From contig JACRCC010000037.1 in the NCBI GenBank assembly GCA_016234405.1, positions 1 through 58,718 on the forward strand: a stretch of DNA of 58,718 nucleotides. Direction: 5' to 3'. The notes beneath the pieces are model-generated. The model was not told the origin of the DNA. It did not search any database and saw nothing but the letters and a program-made list of their open reading frames with translations. Origin of the DNA: Deltaproteobacteria bacterium (GTDB taxonomy: Bacteria > Desulfobacterota > GWC2-55-46). Of this stretch, positions 34,222-43,262 are shown piece after piece. Position 1 is the first letter of the stretch. Each line of letters begins with the position of its first letter. The translations under genes and the position numbers were made by a program.

Positions 34222-36687
34222 TTACTCATCTTCCACTATCTCAGCGTCTTCAATAACCTCCGCGTCGTCATCCTTTTCCGCGATGGGCGCTATCCCCGTG
34301 ATATGCTCGTCCTTTTCTATATCCATGAGCTTCACGCCCTGAGTGTTCCTGCCGATGACGGCCACGTCTTTCATGGCTATCCTTATTATTTTACCCGTGC
34401 TCGTGGATATCATAAGCTCATCCGTTCCAATCACCTTGACGATGCCCGTGACATGCCCGTTCTTATCGGTTATCTTTATGTTGATTATCCCGCTGCCGCC
34501 CCTGCCCTGAACCTTGTACTCCGAGAACTCCGTCCTCTTGCCGTAACCGCGCTCGGTCACGGTCAATACGGTAGCGTTGCCCTCGACCATCTCCATGGCG
34601 ACCACGCGGTCGCCCTTCCCGAGCTTCATCGCCTTCACGCCCCTTGCCTGACGGCCCATCTCCCTCACGTCTTCCTCGTTGAAACGTATGGCCTGACCGT
34701 CTCGCGTGCCTATGAAAAGCTCGTTCTTGCCGTCGGTAAGCCGTGCCGATATGAGGCTGTCTTTTTCATCGAGGCTTATGGCGATAAGCCCGCCGGAGCG
34801 GATGTTGGCAAACGACATGAGGTCTGATTTTTTTATCACGCCCTGTGCAGTGGCCATTACGATGTATTTGCCCTCGACGAACTCCCTGACGGGCAGAAAG
34901 GCCGTTATCTTTTCGCCCGCCGCGACGTTCAGGATGTTGATTATGGCCTTGCCCTTGGCTGCCCTCCCGGCCTGCGGGATGTCGTAGACCTTGAGGCAAT
35001 AGACCTTTCCCTTGTCCGTGAAAAAGAGGATGTGGCTGTGCGTCGAGGCGATGAAGAGGTCCGAGACAAAGTCCTCTTCTTTGGTGGTCATGCCCATCTT
35101 CCCCTTTCCGCCGCGCCTTTGTATGCGGAAGAGCGACGTGGGATTTCTCTTTATGTAGCCGCCCATGGTTATCGTAACCGCCATGTCCTCTTCGGCGATG
35201 ATGTCCTCTATCGTTATGTCGCCGGTCTCCTCGACTATCTCGGTTCTCCTCTCGTCCCCGTACCGCTCCTTTATCTCTTTGAGTTCTCCCACGATGATAT
35301 CCATGAGGAGCCTTTCGCTTCCGAGTATCTCCACGAGGGCCTTTATGAGCCTCATCACCTCTTTGTATTCCTCTATTATCTTATCCCTCTCGAGGGCCGT
35401 GAGCCTCTGGAGCTTCATGTCCAATATGGCCTGAGCCTGTATGTCGGAGAGCTTGAAGCCCTTCATCAGTCCGGCCTTGGCCTCGACGGGCCCCTTAGAG
35501 GCCCGGATGAGCTTTATCACCGCGTCGAGGTGGTCTATGGCTATCTTCAACCCTTCGAGTATATGGGCGCGTTCGCGCGCCTTTTTAAGCTCGAAGACCG
35601 TCCTCCTCGTCACGACCTCTTTTCTGAACCGCACGAACTCCTTGAGGAGAGAGATTATCGGGAGGACACGGGGCATACCGTCCACGATGGCGAGATTTAT
35701 TATGCCGAACGAGGTCTTCATCTGCGTGTGCAGATAGAGGTTATTCAGTATCACCTCCGCCACCTCGTCCCTCTTGAGGTCCACGACTATCCTCATGCCC
35801 TCGCGGGACGACTCGTCGCGCACGTCGGAAATGCCTTCCACCTTTTTGTCCCTCACAAGGTCCGCGATGCTCTCGATGAGCTTTGCCTTGTTGACCATGT
35901 AGGGTATCTCGGTTACGACTATGGCCTGCCTGTTAGTCCTCGGGTTTTTCTCTATGTTCGCCCGCGCGCGCAGCTGGAGCACGCCTCTGCCCGTTTCATA
36001 CGCGCTCTTGATGCCCTTTCTTCCGTGTATGTAGCCGGCGGTCGGAAAATCCGGCCCTGGCACGGCCTTCATTATCTCTTTAACGCTTGCGTCGGGATTT
36101 TTTATGATGAGCAAAAGCGCGGCGATTATCTCGGAGATGTTGTGCGGCGGCATGTTCGTGGCCATGCCGACCGCGATGCCCGTGGAGCCGTTTACCAAAA
36201 GGTTGGGGAACCCGGCGGGAAGCACCGTGGGCTCGTGCGAATTGCCGTCGTAGTTCGGCCTGAAATCCACCGTCTCTTTTGCGATGTCGCCCAAGAGTTC
36301 GCTCGTAAGGCGCGCCATCCTCACTTCGGTGTAACGCATGGCAGCCGGGGGGTCTCCGTCAATGGAGCCGAAGTTGCCCTGACCGTCTATGAGCGGGTAT
36401 CTGAGGGAAAAATCCTGCACCATCCGCGTTATGGCGTCGTATATGGCCGCGTCGCCGTGGGGGTGGTATTTACCCATGACGTCTCCGACCACGCGGGCCG
36501 ACTTCTTATAAGACTTGTTCCACTCAAGCCCCATCTCGTGCATGCCGAAGAGTATCCTCCTGTGCACGGGCTTCAGGCCGTCCCTTACGTCGGGCAAGGC
36601 CCTGCCGACTATGACGGACATCGCATAGTCGAGATACGACTTTTTCATCTGGTCTTCTATATAGACCGGTATCTGCTCTTGAGCCAT
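34222..36687 (-). CDS. gyrA: DNA gyrase subunit A
   Basis: Breakage-reunion subunit of gyrase. The winged-helix/tower domain has the catalytic Tyr119 ([12 protein letters not shown]) and the quinolone region [12 protein letters not shown]. The C-terminal beta-pinwheel has the GyrA box QRRGGKG, which separates it from ParC, and an acidic tail ([15 protein letters not shown]). The position matching E. coli Ser83 is Ala80, while Asp84 (E. coli Asp87) is kept. 821 residues. AAGAGG lies before the ATG. It is preceded by a clear promoter with a ~62-nt leader. Confidence 0.97.
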   Translation of the reverse strand: MAQEQIPVYIEDQMKKSYLDYAMSVIVGRALPDVRDGLKPVHRRILFGMHEMGLEWNKSYKKSARVVGDVMGKYHPHGDAAIYDAITRMVQDFSLRYPLIDGQGNFGSIDGDPPAAMRYTEVRMARLTSELLGDIAKETVDFRPNYDGNSHEPTVLPAGFPNLLVNGSTGIAVGMATNMPPHNISEIIAALLLIIKNPDASVKEIMKAVPGPDFPTAGYIHGRKGIKSAYETGRGVLQLRARANIEKNPRTNRQAIVVTEIPYMVNKAKLIESIADLVRDKKVEGISDVRDESSREGMRIVVDLKRDEVAEVILNNLYLHTQMKTSFGIINLAIVDGMPRVLPIISLLKEFVRFRKEVVTRRTVFELKKARERAHILEGLKIAIDHLDAVIKLIRASKGPVEAKAGLMKGFKLSDIQAQAILDMKLQRLTALERDKIIEEYKEVMRLIKALVEILGSERLLMDIIVGELKEIKERYGDERRTEIVEETGDITIEDIIAEEDMAVTITMGGYIKRNPTSLFRIQRRGGKGKMGMTTKEEDFVSDLFIASTHSHILFFTDKGKVYCLKVYDIPQAGRAAKGKAIINILNVAAGEKITAFLPVREFVEGKYIVMATAQGVIKKSDLMSFANIRSGGLIAISLDEKDSLISARLTDGKNELFIGTRDGQAIRFNEEDVREMGRQARGVKAMKLGKGDRVVAMEMVEGNATVLTVTERGYGKRTEFSEYKVQGRGGSGIINIKITDKNGHVTGIVKVIGTDELMISTSTGKIIRIAMKDVAVIGRNTQGVKLMDIEKDEHITGIAPIAEKDDDAEVIEDAEIVEDE

Positions 36688-36755
36688 CTCTATCCTCTTA
36701 AAAAAGTCCTTTTATAGTCCCCCAACGCATGGGAGGCGCCGCGCGAAATACGAGT

Positions 36756-36784
36756 ATGATATGTTTGTTTTCGCGGACTGTCAA
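36756..36784 (-). promoter_or_regulatory. gyrA promoter
   Basis: Minus strand TTGACA (36784-36779), 17-nt spacer, TATCAT (36761-36756). The gap 36688-37056 holds this promoter and the MITE at 36864; nothing coding was found. Confidence 0.85.
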
Positions 36785-36863
36785 GCGCATACCCTTGGGT
36801 AGGGTGACAAAACTCGAAGGGGTGTAGTGTTGATTTTTGAACGGCCTCAAGATAACTGCAAAA

Positions 36864-36996
36864 CTAAGGAACCTCTGATTTATTCTACGATGGTGTCATT
36901 CAGAGCGAGGCGAAGAATGGCATGAAAAATATAAGCAGATCATTCGCTTCGCTCATGATGACAGAAAGAAAGTGAATTAATCAGAGCTTCCCTAAG
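36864..36996. mobile_element. MITE-like foldback element, complete copy
   Basis: Terminal inverted repeats CTAAGGAACCTCTGATT.. (36864-36885) and ..AATCAGAGCTTCCCTAAG (36974-36996) match at about 18 of 22 positions. The interior forms a second inverted pair (GTCATTCAGAGCGAGGCGAA against TTCGCTTCGCTCATGATGAC). A related copy in opposite orientation lies at 58482-58603. No coding capacity. Confidence 0.85.
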
Positions 36997-37056
36997 ACGC
37001 GGGGACGGACGAAATTTTTGGCAACGCCATCAATTATTATTTTTGAAATTTTCATA

Positions 37057-38175
37057 TCAATTGGCTTGTTTCAAAAATTCATACTCCACCTTCGAAAATA
37101 AACTACTTGGCAAATCACTGAGCCGTTTCTGCACAACCTTAATCGCCGGTTCCGATTTATCAATTCCAATCCAATTCCGATTGAGCGATTGCGCCGCGAC
37201 GAGCGTTGTGCCAGAACCGCAAAAACAATCAAGCACCAATCCACTCTCGTTTGATGAGGCTTCCACGATAAATTTCAACAAATCCAAACTTTTCTCCGTT
37301 GGATATTGTGGATATTGAGGGTCTTTAAATTCCCAAATGTCCTGCATTTTCTTTCCGTCTTTTTCATCAAGAAAGATTTTTTTACGCGGCACTCCGTTTG
37401 ACGACCATTCAATAAGTCCCTGCTTGTCCAACTCCTCCAAAACAACCGGCTCGCTTCGCCAATGACGACCCTTAGGCGGCATCATGCCTTTCCACTTCTT
37501 TCCGGTATTGCCGTTTGAAGTTTCCCCGGGCGCATGAAGCGGAATTGTTGTATATCGCCGCCCATCTTTATCAATTTTCTTAAACAAACGATCTTCGTCC
37601 TCTTCCGAAAAGGGAAGATGAGGGTCATTCCAAATTGGTGTTTCGGATTTAGAGTAAAAAAGTATTAAGTCCTTGATATTGCCGTACGCCTTGCGATGAA
37701 AATTTTTAGGGTTGCACTTGATACGAGTAATGTCGTTTCGGAACATCTCGCGTCCAAAAACTTCATCCATGATGAGCTTCACATAATGTCCGATTTTATA
37801 ATCAATATGGAGATAAATTGAGCCACGCTCCGATAGAAGTTCGCGCAAAAAAATCAAGCGTTCGCGCAAAAATTCTAAGAAATCAGCCCCAACCAAAATG
37901 TCGCTGTATGCTATAGCGTCACCATTACTGCTGCTGATTGTATTTGCGCGATCCTCGCTGATTTTGAAATGTCCGTTTGTCGCAAACGGAGGATCAATAT
38001 AAATCAAATCAACTTTGCCTGAATAGTCATCGAGGAGCATTTTAAGGGCAGAAAGATTATCAGCGTGTATGAGCTTATTTTTCGCTCCCTTGCCGTAGAT
38101 TGTATTTAGTTCTACTCTCGAAGTTTTTTCGAGAATATCTTTCTTGTGTTTTTTATTGTCATAAGTGATAAACAT
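37057..38175 (-). CDS. Type II DNA methyltransferase, beta class
   Basis: Motif IV comes first (VDLIYIDPPFATNG) and motif I last (LDCFCGSGTTLVAAQSLNRNW, 'DCFCGSGTTLVAA'), the order of beta-class amino-methylases (N6-A or N4-C). 372 residues, complete. It starts 5 nt after the stop of the frameshifted endonuclease, so both formed one operon on the minus strand. Low GC and codon choice (TTT, AAA, ATT) differ from gyrA and ppdK on either side, a sign of transfer. With the endonuclease broken it may act as an orphan methylase. No controller gene is seen. Confidence 0.9.
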   Translation of the reverse strand: MFITYDNKKHKKDILEKTSRVELNTIYGKGAKNKLIHADNLSALKMLLDDYSGKVDLIYIDPPFATNGHFKISEDRANTISSSNGDAIAYSDILVGADFLEFLRERLIFLRELLSERGSIYLHIDYKIGHYVKLIMDEVFGREMFRNDITRIKCNPKNFHRKAYGNIKDLILFYSKSETPIWNDPHLPFSEEDEDRLFKKIDKDGRRYTTIPLHAPGETSNGNTGKKWKGMMPPKGRHWRSEPVVLEELDKQGLIEWSSNGVPRKKIFLDEKDGKKMQDIWEFKDPQYPQYPTEKSLDLLKFIVEASSNESGLVLDCFCGSGTTLVAAQSLNRNWIGIDKSEPAIKVVQKRLSDLPSSLFSKVEYEFLKQAN

Positions 38176-38180
38176 AACAT

Positions 38181-38974
38181 TTATATTTGATAGAGAAATT
38201 CGCGCAAAACAAGCGCACTCATTATGTTTTCTTTTTTGAGCTTGCCTGTAATGTCCTTATACATTTTATTCTTACCCTCAATATAAAGAACGCCGTCAAG
38301 AATTGCGACAGTTATAGCTTCCACGACTTTTGCTTTTACTGTCGCAATAGCATCGTTGAATTGTGCGTTTTGATGTCCACCAAAATCGGTTAGAAATTTT
38401 GCCTCACCGATAACATACTTTCCATTGAAGCGGCCAATGAAGCCAATCCCTTATTGTGTTTATAGTTCAGATGTTCGCGGGCAAAAGCCATCATTTCCGC
38501 ATCGCTGCCATCCAGGATGACGTTTCCTTTTGCTTTCAAAAATTCATCGAGTTTTACCGGCTGAATTCCTAACGCTTTCTTGTTGAGCCAGCGTTTGAAA
38601 AGCGGCCCGATTTGCCGATTTGTTTCCTTTGGTTCAGAACAACGAGCAAAAATCGTATCAAGCCCCATTTCATACAAGCGTCCAGAAAGCCGGGCAGAGG
38701 TTGCTGGGTTTCGCTCTAACGCGGTTTTATCTCGTTTTAGGTAAGCAACGTAGGAATCTTTAATCGGAAATAAATCCAATTTCAAAAGATTTTTCATAAG
38801 CGTAACATTGTCCCGCTTTTCAAACGCCTTTTCTACGCCCTTCCAAAGCTCGCCGTTGGGTTCGCGTATTCCTTCGGGAATTGTTGGGTATACTTGAAAT
38901 AAATCGTCCAAGTAGCTCCGCTGACTTGCGTATTCAATGCTTAATTGTGTCCAAGAATTTATGTTTTTTTTCAT
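38181..38974 (-). pseudogene. Type II restriction endonuclease, frameshifted
   Basis: The frame from 38974 (MKKNINSWTQLSIEYASQR) ends prematurely at 38390 with unrelated residues. One base earlier in register, minus strand from 38450 continues GIGFIGRFNGKYVIGEAKF, LTDFGGHQNAQFNDAIATVK and on to REFLYQI with a stop at 38183-38181. The break lies at a run of three G (CCC at 38448-38450 on the plus strand), where a fourth base would restore the frame. The restored part contains the E-A-K catalytic residues, so the truncated product lacks its active site. A sequencing error cannot be excluded. An alternative start is 38995. Confidence 0.82.
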
Positions 38975-39036
38975 AATTAATTTTCCCACATTCAATGTCG
39001 AAGCGCAACGCCACGAGAAAAGCAGCCTCTCTGCTC

Positions 39037-39066
39037 TTTATATCACGGAAACTGTCAGCCTGTCAA
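39037..39066 (-). promoter_or_regulatory. Promoter of the second restriction-modification operon
   Basis: Minus strand TTGACA (39066-39061), 18-nt spacer, TATAAA (39042-39037), about 60 nt before the endonuclease start. Confidence 0.7.
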
Positions 39067-39243
39067 AATCATAGGCCGGGGTATACAATGTTATAGTTAA
39101 GTAAAAACTACTAAGTCAAAAGAACGCTTCTCTCCGGCGCGGGAGCGGTATTTGCGTGTTAACCCCGACAAATACCTATTGGACTTTTTACGGCTTTTTT
39201 GGTAATCTTCCTTTCTCTTCCTGATTACATATAAGGGGGCAGT

Positions 39244-41940
39244 ATGGCTAACAAACACGTTTATTTCTTCGGAGGCGGACGCGCCGAGGGCAAGGGAAAC
39301 ATGAAGGATATCCTCGGCGGCAAAGGCGCCGGGCTTGCCGAGATGACCAACATCGGGCTGCCCGTGCCCGCCGGCTTTACCATAACGACCGAGGTCTGCG
39401 ACTATTTCTACAAAAACTCCAGAAAATACCCCTTAGGGTTCGATAAAGAGGTCTTAAAAGCCCTTGCGAGACTCGAAAAACTCGCGGGCAAAAAGTTCGG
39501 AGACTCGGCCGACCCTCTCCTCATTTCCGTGAGGTCGGGCGCCAGCCGCTCCATGCCGGGCATGATGGATACCATCTTGAACCTCGGCCTGAACGACAAA
39601 TCCGTCGAAGGGCTTGCAAAAAAGACCTCCAACAGGAGATTTGCCCTTGACGCCTACAGGCGCTTCATCACCATGTACGGCGCCACGGCCATGGGCGTGC
39701 CGAGAGTGAAGTTCGACGACGAATTCGACGAGGTCAAAGAAAGCCGCACGCGGGGAAGGCTCGGCCAAAGAGGCGGTATCATCCAAGACACGGACGTAAA
39801 CGAGGCGGAACTCGCGGAACTCATCGGCAGGCTAAAAGACGCATATAAGGCGAATACGAAAAAGGACTTCCCGCAAGACCCCAACGAGCAGCTCTGGGGT
39901 TCCATTGACGCGGTTATCGGCTCGTGGATGGCGGAAAAGGCCGTCACCTACAGAAGGGTCGAAAAGATTTCCGGCCTTCTCGGCACCGCCGTAAACATAG
40001 TCCAGATGGTCTTCGGGAACATGGGCGATCATTCGGGAACCGGGGTATGCTTCACCCGCGACCCGAATTCCGGGAAAAACGCCTTTTACGGGGATATGCT
40101 CATGAACGCTCAAGGCGAAGACGTCGTCGCCGGCATCCGCACCCCTTTGCACCTCTCGTATCTCGAAAAAACGCTACCCGTCATTTACAAACAGCTCTGC
40201 AATGTCCGCGCGGCCCTCGAAAAACATTTCAAAGAAATGCAGGACATAGAGTTCACCATCGAGACCGGAAAACTCTACATCCTCCAGTGCAGGACGGGCA
40301 AACGCTCGCCAATGGCCGCGTTCAGCATAGCGGTCGGCATGGTCAAAGAAAAACTTATAACGAAAAACGACGCCATCCTGCGCATAACGGATAAAGACAT
40401 CGAGGGGCTTTTTTACCCGGTCATTGACCCAAACATCCCAAAGGAAGAACTGAAAAAGGCGCTCTTTGCCACGGGCATTGACGCGGTGCCGGGCGCGGCG
40501 TCAGGCTCGGTGGTTTTTAACGCAAAAGACGCGGAGGCGTGGGCGGGCCAGGGCAAAAACGTCATACTCGTCAGAAAAGAGACGTCCCCGGAAGACGTCG
40601 GGGGCATGCACGCGGCAAAGGGAATACTGACGGCCACGGGCGGCAAGACCTCTCACGCGGCGGTCGTGGCGCGCGGCTGGGGGAAATGCTGCGTGGTGGG
40701 CTGCGAAGACCTTGTAATTGACTACGAGGCAAAGACCATGTCCGTTGGCAAAACCGTCATAAACGAAGGGGACGAATTGACGCTCAACGGCTCCACCGGA
40801 GAGGTCTTCAAAGGCGGGATGCCGCTCATAAAACCGGAACTGCCGGAGGCCTATTATACCCTGATGAAGTGGGCGGACGAGACCCGCGTCCTCAAGGTGC
40901 GAACCAACGTTGACACCCCATATGACGCGGAAAACGCCATACGCCTCGGCGCAGAAGGCATTGGGCTTTGCAGGACCGAGCACATGTTCTTCGACACGGA
41001 CGAGAGGAGGCTGGCCATCCAGAGCATGATAGTCGCCGACAACTTGGAGGCGCGCGAAAAAGCACTTGCGGAGATACTCCCCTTTCAAAGAAAAGACTTC
41101 ACCGGCATATTCAGGGCAATGGACGGCAAACCCGTCACCATACGGCTCATTGACCCGCCGCTCCATGAATTCGTGCCGCATACCGAGAACGACCAGAAGC
41201 ACCTCGCGCAGAGGCTGAACCTGCCCTTCCACGTCGTTAAGAGAAAGATAGACAGGCTCCACGAGGCAAACCCCATGCTCGGTCACAGGGGGTCCCGCCT
41301 TTGCATCACCTACCCTGAGATACTCGACATGCAGGTGCGGGCCATAATCGAGGCCGCGTGCGAATGCAAGGCAAAGGGCATCAAGGTATTGCCTGAGATA
41401 ATGCTCCCGCTCATAATCGCCGTCAAGGAACTCTCCATCCTCGTGGACAGGATACGCAAGGTCGCCGACGAGGTCTTGGCCGCAAACGGCGCGAAGGTGG
41501 ATTATCTCGTGGGCACCATGATAGAGGTCCCAAGGGCCGCGCTCCTCGCGGACGAGCTGGCCCGCGTGGCGGAATTTTTCTCTTTCGGCACCAACGACCT
41601 CACCCAGATGACGCTTGGGATGTCAAGGGACGACGCAGGCAGATTTCTGCCCGAATACGTTGACGAGAAAAAGGCGGGGATATTGAAGTCCGACCCGTTT
41701 CAATCTCTCGACGTGGACGGCGTCGGGCTTCTGATAAAGCTCGGCATCGAAAAAGGCAGACGCACCAGAAAAAATATCAAGATAGGAATCTGCGGGGAAC
41801 ACGGTGGAGACCCGGCTACGGTAAAATTCTGCCACGCGAACGGATTCAACTACGTCTCATGCTCGCCCTTCAGGGTCCCGATAGCGCGCCTCGCCGCGGC
41901 TCAGGCCGCGCTTGCAGAGACGAGGAAGAAGGGGAGATAG
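39244..41940 (+). CDS. ppdK: Pyruvate, phosphate dikinase
   Basis: Interconverts pyruvate + ATP + Pi with PEP + AMP + PPi, reversibly linking glycolysis and gluconeogenesis. The N-terminal ATP-grasp domain starts GGKGAGLAEMTNIGLPVPAG, the phospho-His swivel domain has GGKTSHAAVVARGWGKCC, and the C-terminal PEP-binding TIM barrel has the active Cys in GICGEHGGDP. 898 residues, full length. AAGGGGGC is the ribosome site. No paired regulator (PDRP) is in the window. Presence of PPDK is common in anaerobes and fits an energy-saving pyrophosphate-based metabolism. Confidence 0.97.
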   Translation: MANKHVYFFGGGRAEGKGNMKDILGGKGAGLAEMTNIGLPVPAGFTITTEVCDYFYKNSRKYPLGFDKEVLKALARLEKLAGKKFGDSADPLLISVRSGASRSMPGMMDTILNLGLNDKSVEGLAKKTSNRRFALDAYRRFITMYGATAMGVPRVKFDDEFDEVKESRTRGRLGQRGGIIQDTDVNEAELAELIGRLKDAYKANTKKDFPQDPNEQLWGSIDAVIGSWMAEKAVTYRRVEKISGLLGTAVNIVQMVFGNMGDHSGTGVCFTRDPNSGKNAFYGDMLMNAQGEDVVAGIRTPLHLSYLEKTLPVIYKQLCNVRAALEKHFKEMQDIEFTIETGKLYILQCRTGKRSPMAAFSIAVGMVKEKLITKNDAILRITDKDIEGLFYPVIDPNIPKEELKKALFATGIDAVPGAASGSVVFNAKDAEAWAGQGKNVILVRKETSPEDVGGMHAAKGILTATGGKTSHAAVVARGWGKCCVVGCEDLVIDYEAKTMSVGKTVINEGDELTLNGSTGEVFKGGMPLIKPELPEAYYTLMKWADETRVLKVRTNVDTPYDAENAIRLGAEGIGLCRTEHMFFDTDERRLAIQSMIVADNLEAREKALAEILPFQRKDFTGIFRAMDGKPVTIRLIDPPLHEFVPHTENDQKHLAQRLNLPFHVVKRKIDRLHEANPMLGHRGSRLCITYPEILDMQVRAIIEAACECKAKGIKVLPEIMLPLIIAVKELSILVDRIRKVADEVLAANGAKVDYLVGTMIEVPRAALLADELARVAEFFSFGTNDLTQMTLGMSRDDAGRFLPEYVDEKKAGILKSDPFQSLDVDGVGLLIKLGIEKGRRTRKNIKIGICGEHGGDPATVKFCHANGFNYVSCSPFRVPIARLAAAQAALAETRKKGR

Positions 41941-41967
41941 AAGATTTTGAATTTCATGTTGAATAAT

Positions 41968-42116
41968 ATGAAGCAATACGAAGCAGTAATAAAAGTGATG
42001 GAAAAAATGGCGGCTTTGCAACGCTTGGTTATCTCAATCAGCAGGTTTTGAAAGCGCCTGGAGTTGAATGGAAAACGCCTTTTGCAAGATTAAGAAATAG
42101 AATATTTATGGAATAA
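41968..42116 (+). pseudogene. Frameshifted fragment of a winged-helix-type conserved protein
   Basis: From ATG 41968 the frame reads MKQYEAVIKVMEK and then runs off after an A6 run at 42002-42007. One base shifted, it continues NGGFATLGYLNQQVLKAPG and VEWKTPFARLRNRIFME to a stop at 42114-42116. One extra A would join them. The joined ~48 residues match by memory the N-terminus of a widespread protein family of unknown function; the rest is missing. So this is a truncated and frameshifted relic. Confidence 0.6.
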
Positions 42117-42146
42117 ACAAACGATCAATACAGGATAGGGTGATGC

Positions 42147-42168
42147 GCCGGACGCTCCGGCGTCCGGC
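42147..42168. repeat. REP palindrome, left of the RAYT fragment
   Basis: GCCGGACG-CTCCGG-CGTCCGGC: an 8-bp perfect stem with loop CTCCGG. The same loop and core recur at 42352-42369. Confidence 0.75.
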
Positions 42169-42192
42169 AACACCGGCAAATAAAAGACCCTG

Positions 42193-42432
42193 ATGCCAAG
42201 AAGCCGCTACGTCATAACCGAACCTGACAAGCCGCATTTTCTCACCTACACGGTAATGGAATGGCTGCCGGTCTTTACCCGCCCTCAAACGGTCGACATC
42301 CTCCTTGAAAGCTGGCGTTATCGGCGCAATATTACCGTGGGAACGCATCAGGGGACGCTCCGGCGTCCCACAAAAAACTACGGCAGTCCTTTGAAACCGC
42401 CTTTCTCCTTGCCTTTCCCTATCCACCCGTAA
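42193..42432 (+). pseudogene. REP-associated tyrosine transposase (RAYT) N-terminal fragment
   Basis: The frame begins MPRSRYVITEPDKPHFLTYT followed by VMEWLPVFTRPQTVDILLES, which is the standard N-terminus of RAYT (Y1-type, TnpA_REP) proteins. After about residue 45 it loses similarity where a REP palindrome (42352-42369) lies, and it stops at 79 residues. The HUH metal motif and catalytic Tyr are absent, so it cannot be active. REP sequences on its left and inside its 3' end are consistent with the element that RAYTs mobilise. Confidence 0.78.
42352..42369. repeat. REP palindrome inside the RAYT fragment
   Basis: GGGACG-CTCCGG-CGTCCC, 6-bp stem with the same CTCCGG loop as the copy at 42147. 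Confidence 0.75.
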
Positions 42433-42455
42433 TCTCGATTCTCGATGTCTGACAC

Positions 42456-42492
42456 AAAAACCCCGTTGCGGCTTGAGCCGCAACGGGGTTTT
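42456..42492. terminator. Terminator of the Spy-like gene
   Basis: AAAAACCCCGTTGCGGC (42456-42472) and GCCGCAACGGGGTTTT (42477-42492) form a 16-bp stem with a TTGA loop. T tracts exist on both strands; on the minus strand it ends the gene at 42560. Confidence 0.92.
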
Positions 42493-42559
42493 ACGCCCTC
42501 TCGGGCTGTCCGGATGGAGATCCGGATTATGGGTTCAGGCCCGTCAACGTCAGGCCCGG

Positions 42560-43021
42560 TCATTTGCCATGCCACTTCTCGATGTGCTCCGCCATCTCCT
42601 TGAGCGCGTTCAAAAACTTTTTCTTCTGGCCGTTGTCGAGGCTCATATGGAAGTCGTTGAAGCTGTCGGCTATGGCGTCCATGCCGTCGCGCTTGCCGCC
42701 GTTTATCTCCTTAACGGTCTTGACAAGGGCGTTAAAGTCAGGCGTTTCTTTCGCGGCCTCGACGTTCAACGCCTTAACGGCCTTGCCCATGGAGTCCTTG
42801 TGGTAGTTTATGTACTCGGCCACTTTTTGCTTCACCGCTTCGAACTTCATCTTCTGGGCGTCCGTAAGCCCGAGTTCGAGCTTCTCTATCTTTGAGTCCA
42901 TCTTCTTCAAGACCCAATCCGCGTCGTGGCGCCTGTGCCACCAGCCCGCGCACCCCGAAACCGACACGGCCATGAAAACAACGGCCAGCGCCGCTAATAA
43001 GACCCTCACTTTTTTCCGCAT
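42560..43021 (-). CDS. Spy/CpxP-like periplasmic lipoprotein
   Basis: Likely a periplasmic ATP-independent chaperone or metal/stress sensor-modulator of the Spy/CpxP type. The signal peptide ends in a lipobox (AVSVSGC), so it is membrane-anchored by lipid. The mature part is all-helical with an LTxxQ-like motif LTDAQKMKFEAVKQKV and a second one (SLDNGQKKKFLNALKEM). An HRRHD and terminal HGK add possible metal-binding His. 153 residues. It is a single gene ending at a strong terminator. Confidence 0.84.
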   Translation of the reverse strand: MRKKVRVLLAALAVVFMAVSVSGCAGWWHRRHDADWVLKKMDSKIEKLELGLTDAQKMKFEAVKQKVAEYINYHKDSMGKAVKALNVEAAKETPDFNALVKTVKEINGGKRDGMDAIADSFNDFHMSLDNGQKKKFLNALKEMAEHIEKWHGK

Positions 43022-43222
43022 AATGCGCCTCCATTTTACAACCTGCCGTTAAAATATCGCCCCTTGCGGCAAACGGAGATTAGTTCAACGCCTGCCCTTA
43101 CTTTTAAGTATATCAGAAAAACGGCGTTTTTTAGCGCATTTGGCTGATTAGGCGCATATATGGCCGCCCCCTACATATTGTGCCTACTCAGTTATTTTTA
43201 TACCTTCTATGGTATTTTTCCC

Positions 43223-43251
43223 TTTACAAAGATAATAAACTCTGCTACGAT
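43223..43251 (+). promoter_or_regulatory. smc promoter
   Basis: TTTACA (43223-43228), 17-nt spacer, TACGAT (43246-43251). Predicted start near 43258, about 5 nt before the smc ATG. Confidence 0.6.
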
Positions 43252-43262
43252 TACGCCGAAAT

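Noticed and set aside
35032-36717. 561-codon open frame on the plus strand opposite gyrA
   Set aside because: It is the antisense of the intact gyrA, rich in His, Tyr and Val as expected for such shadows, with no recognisable domain.
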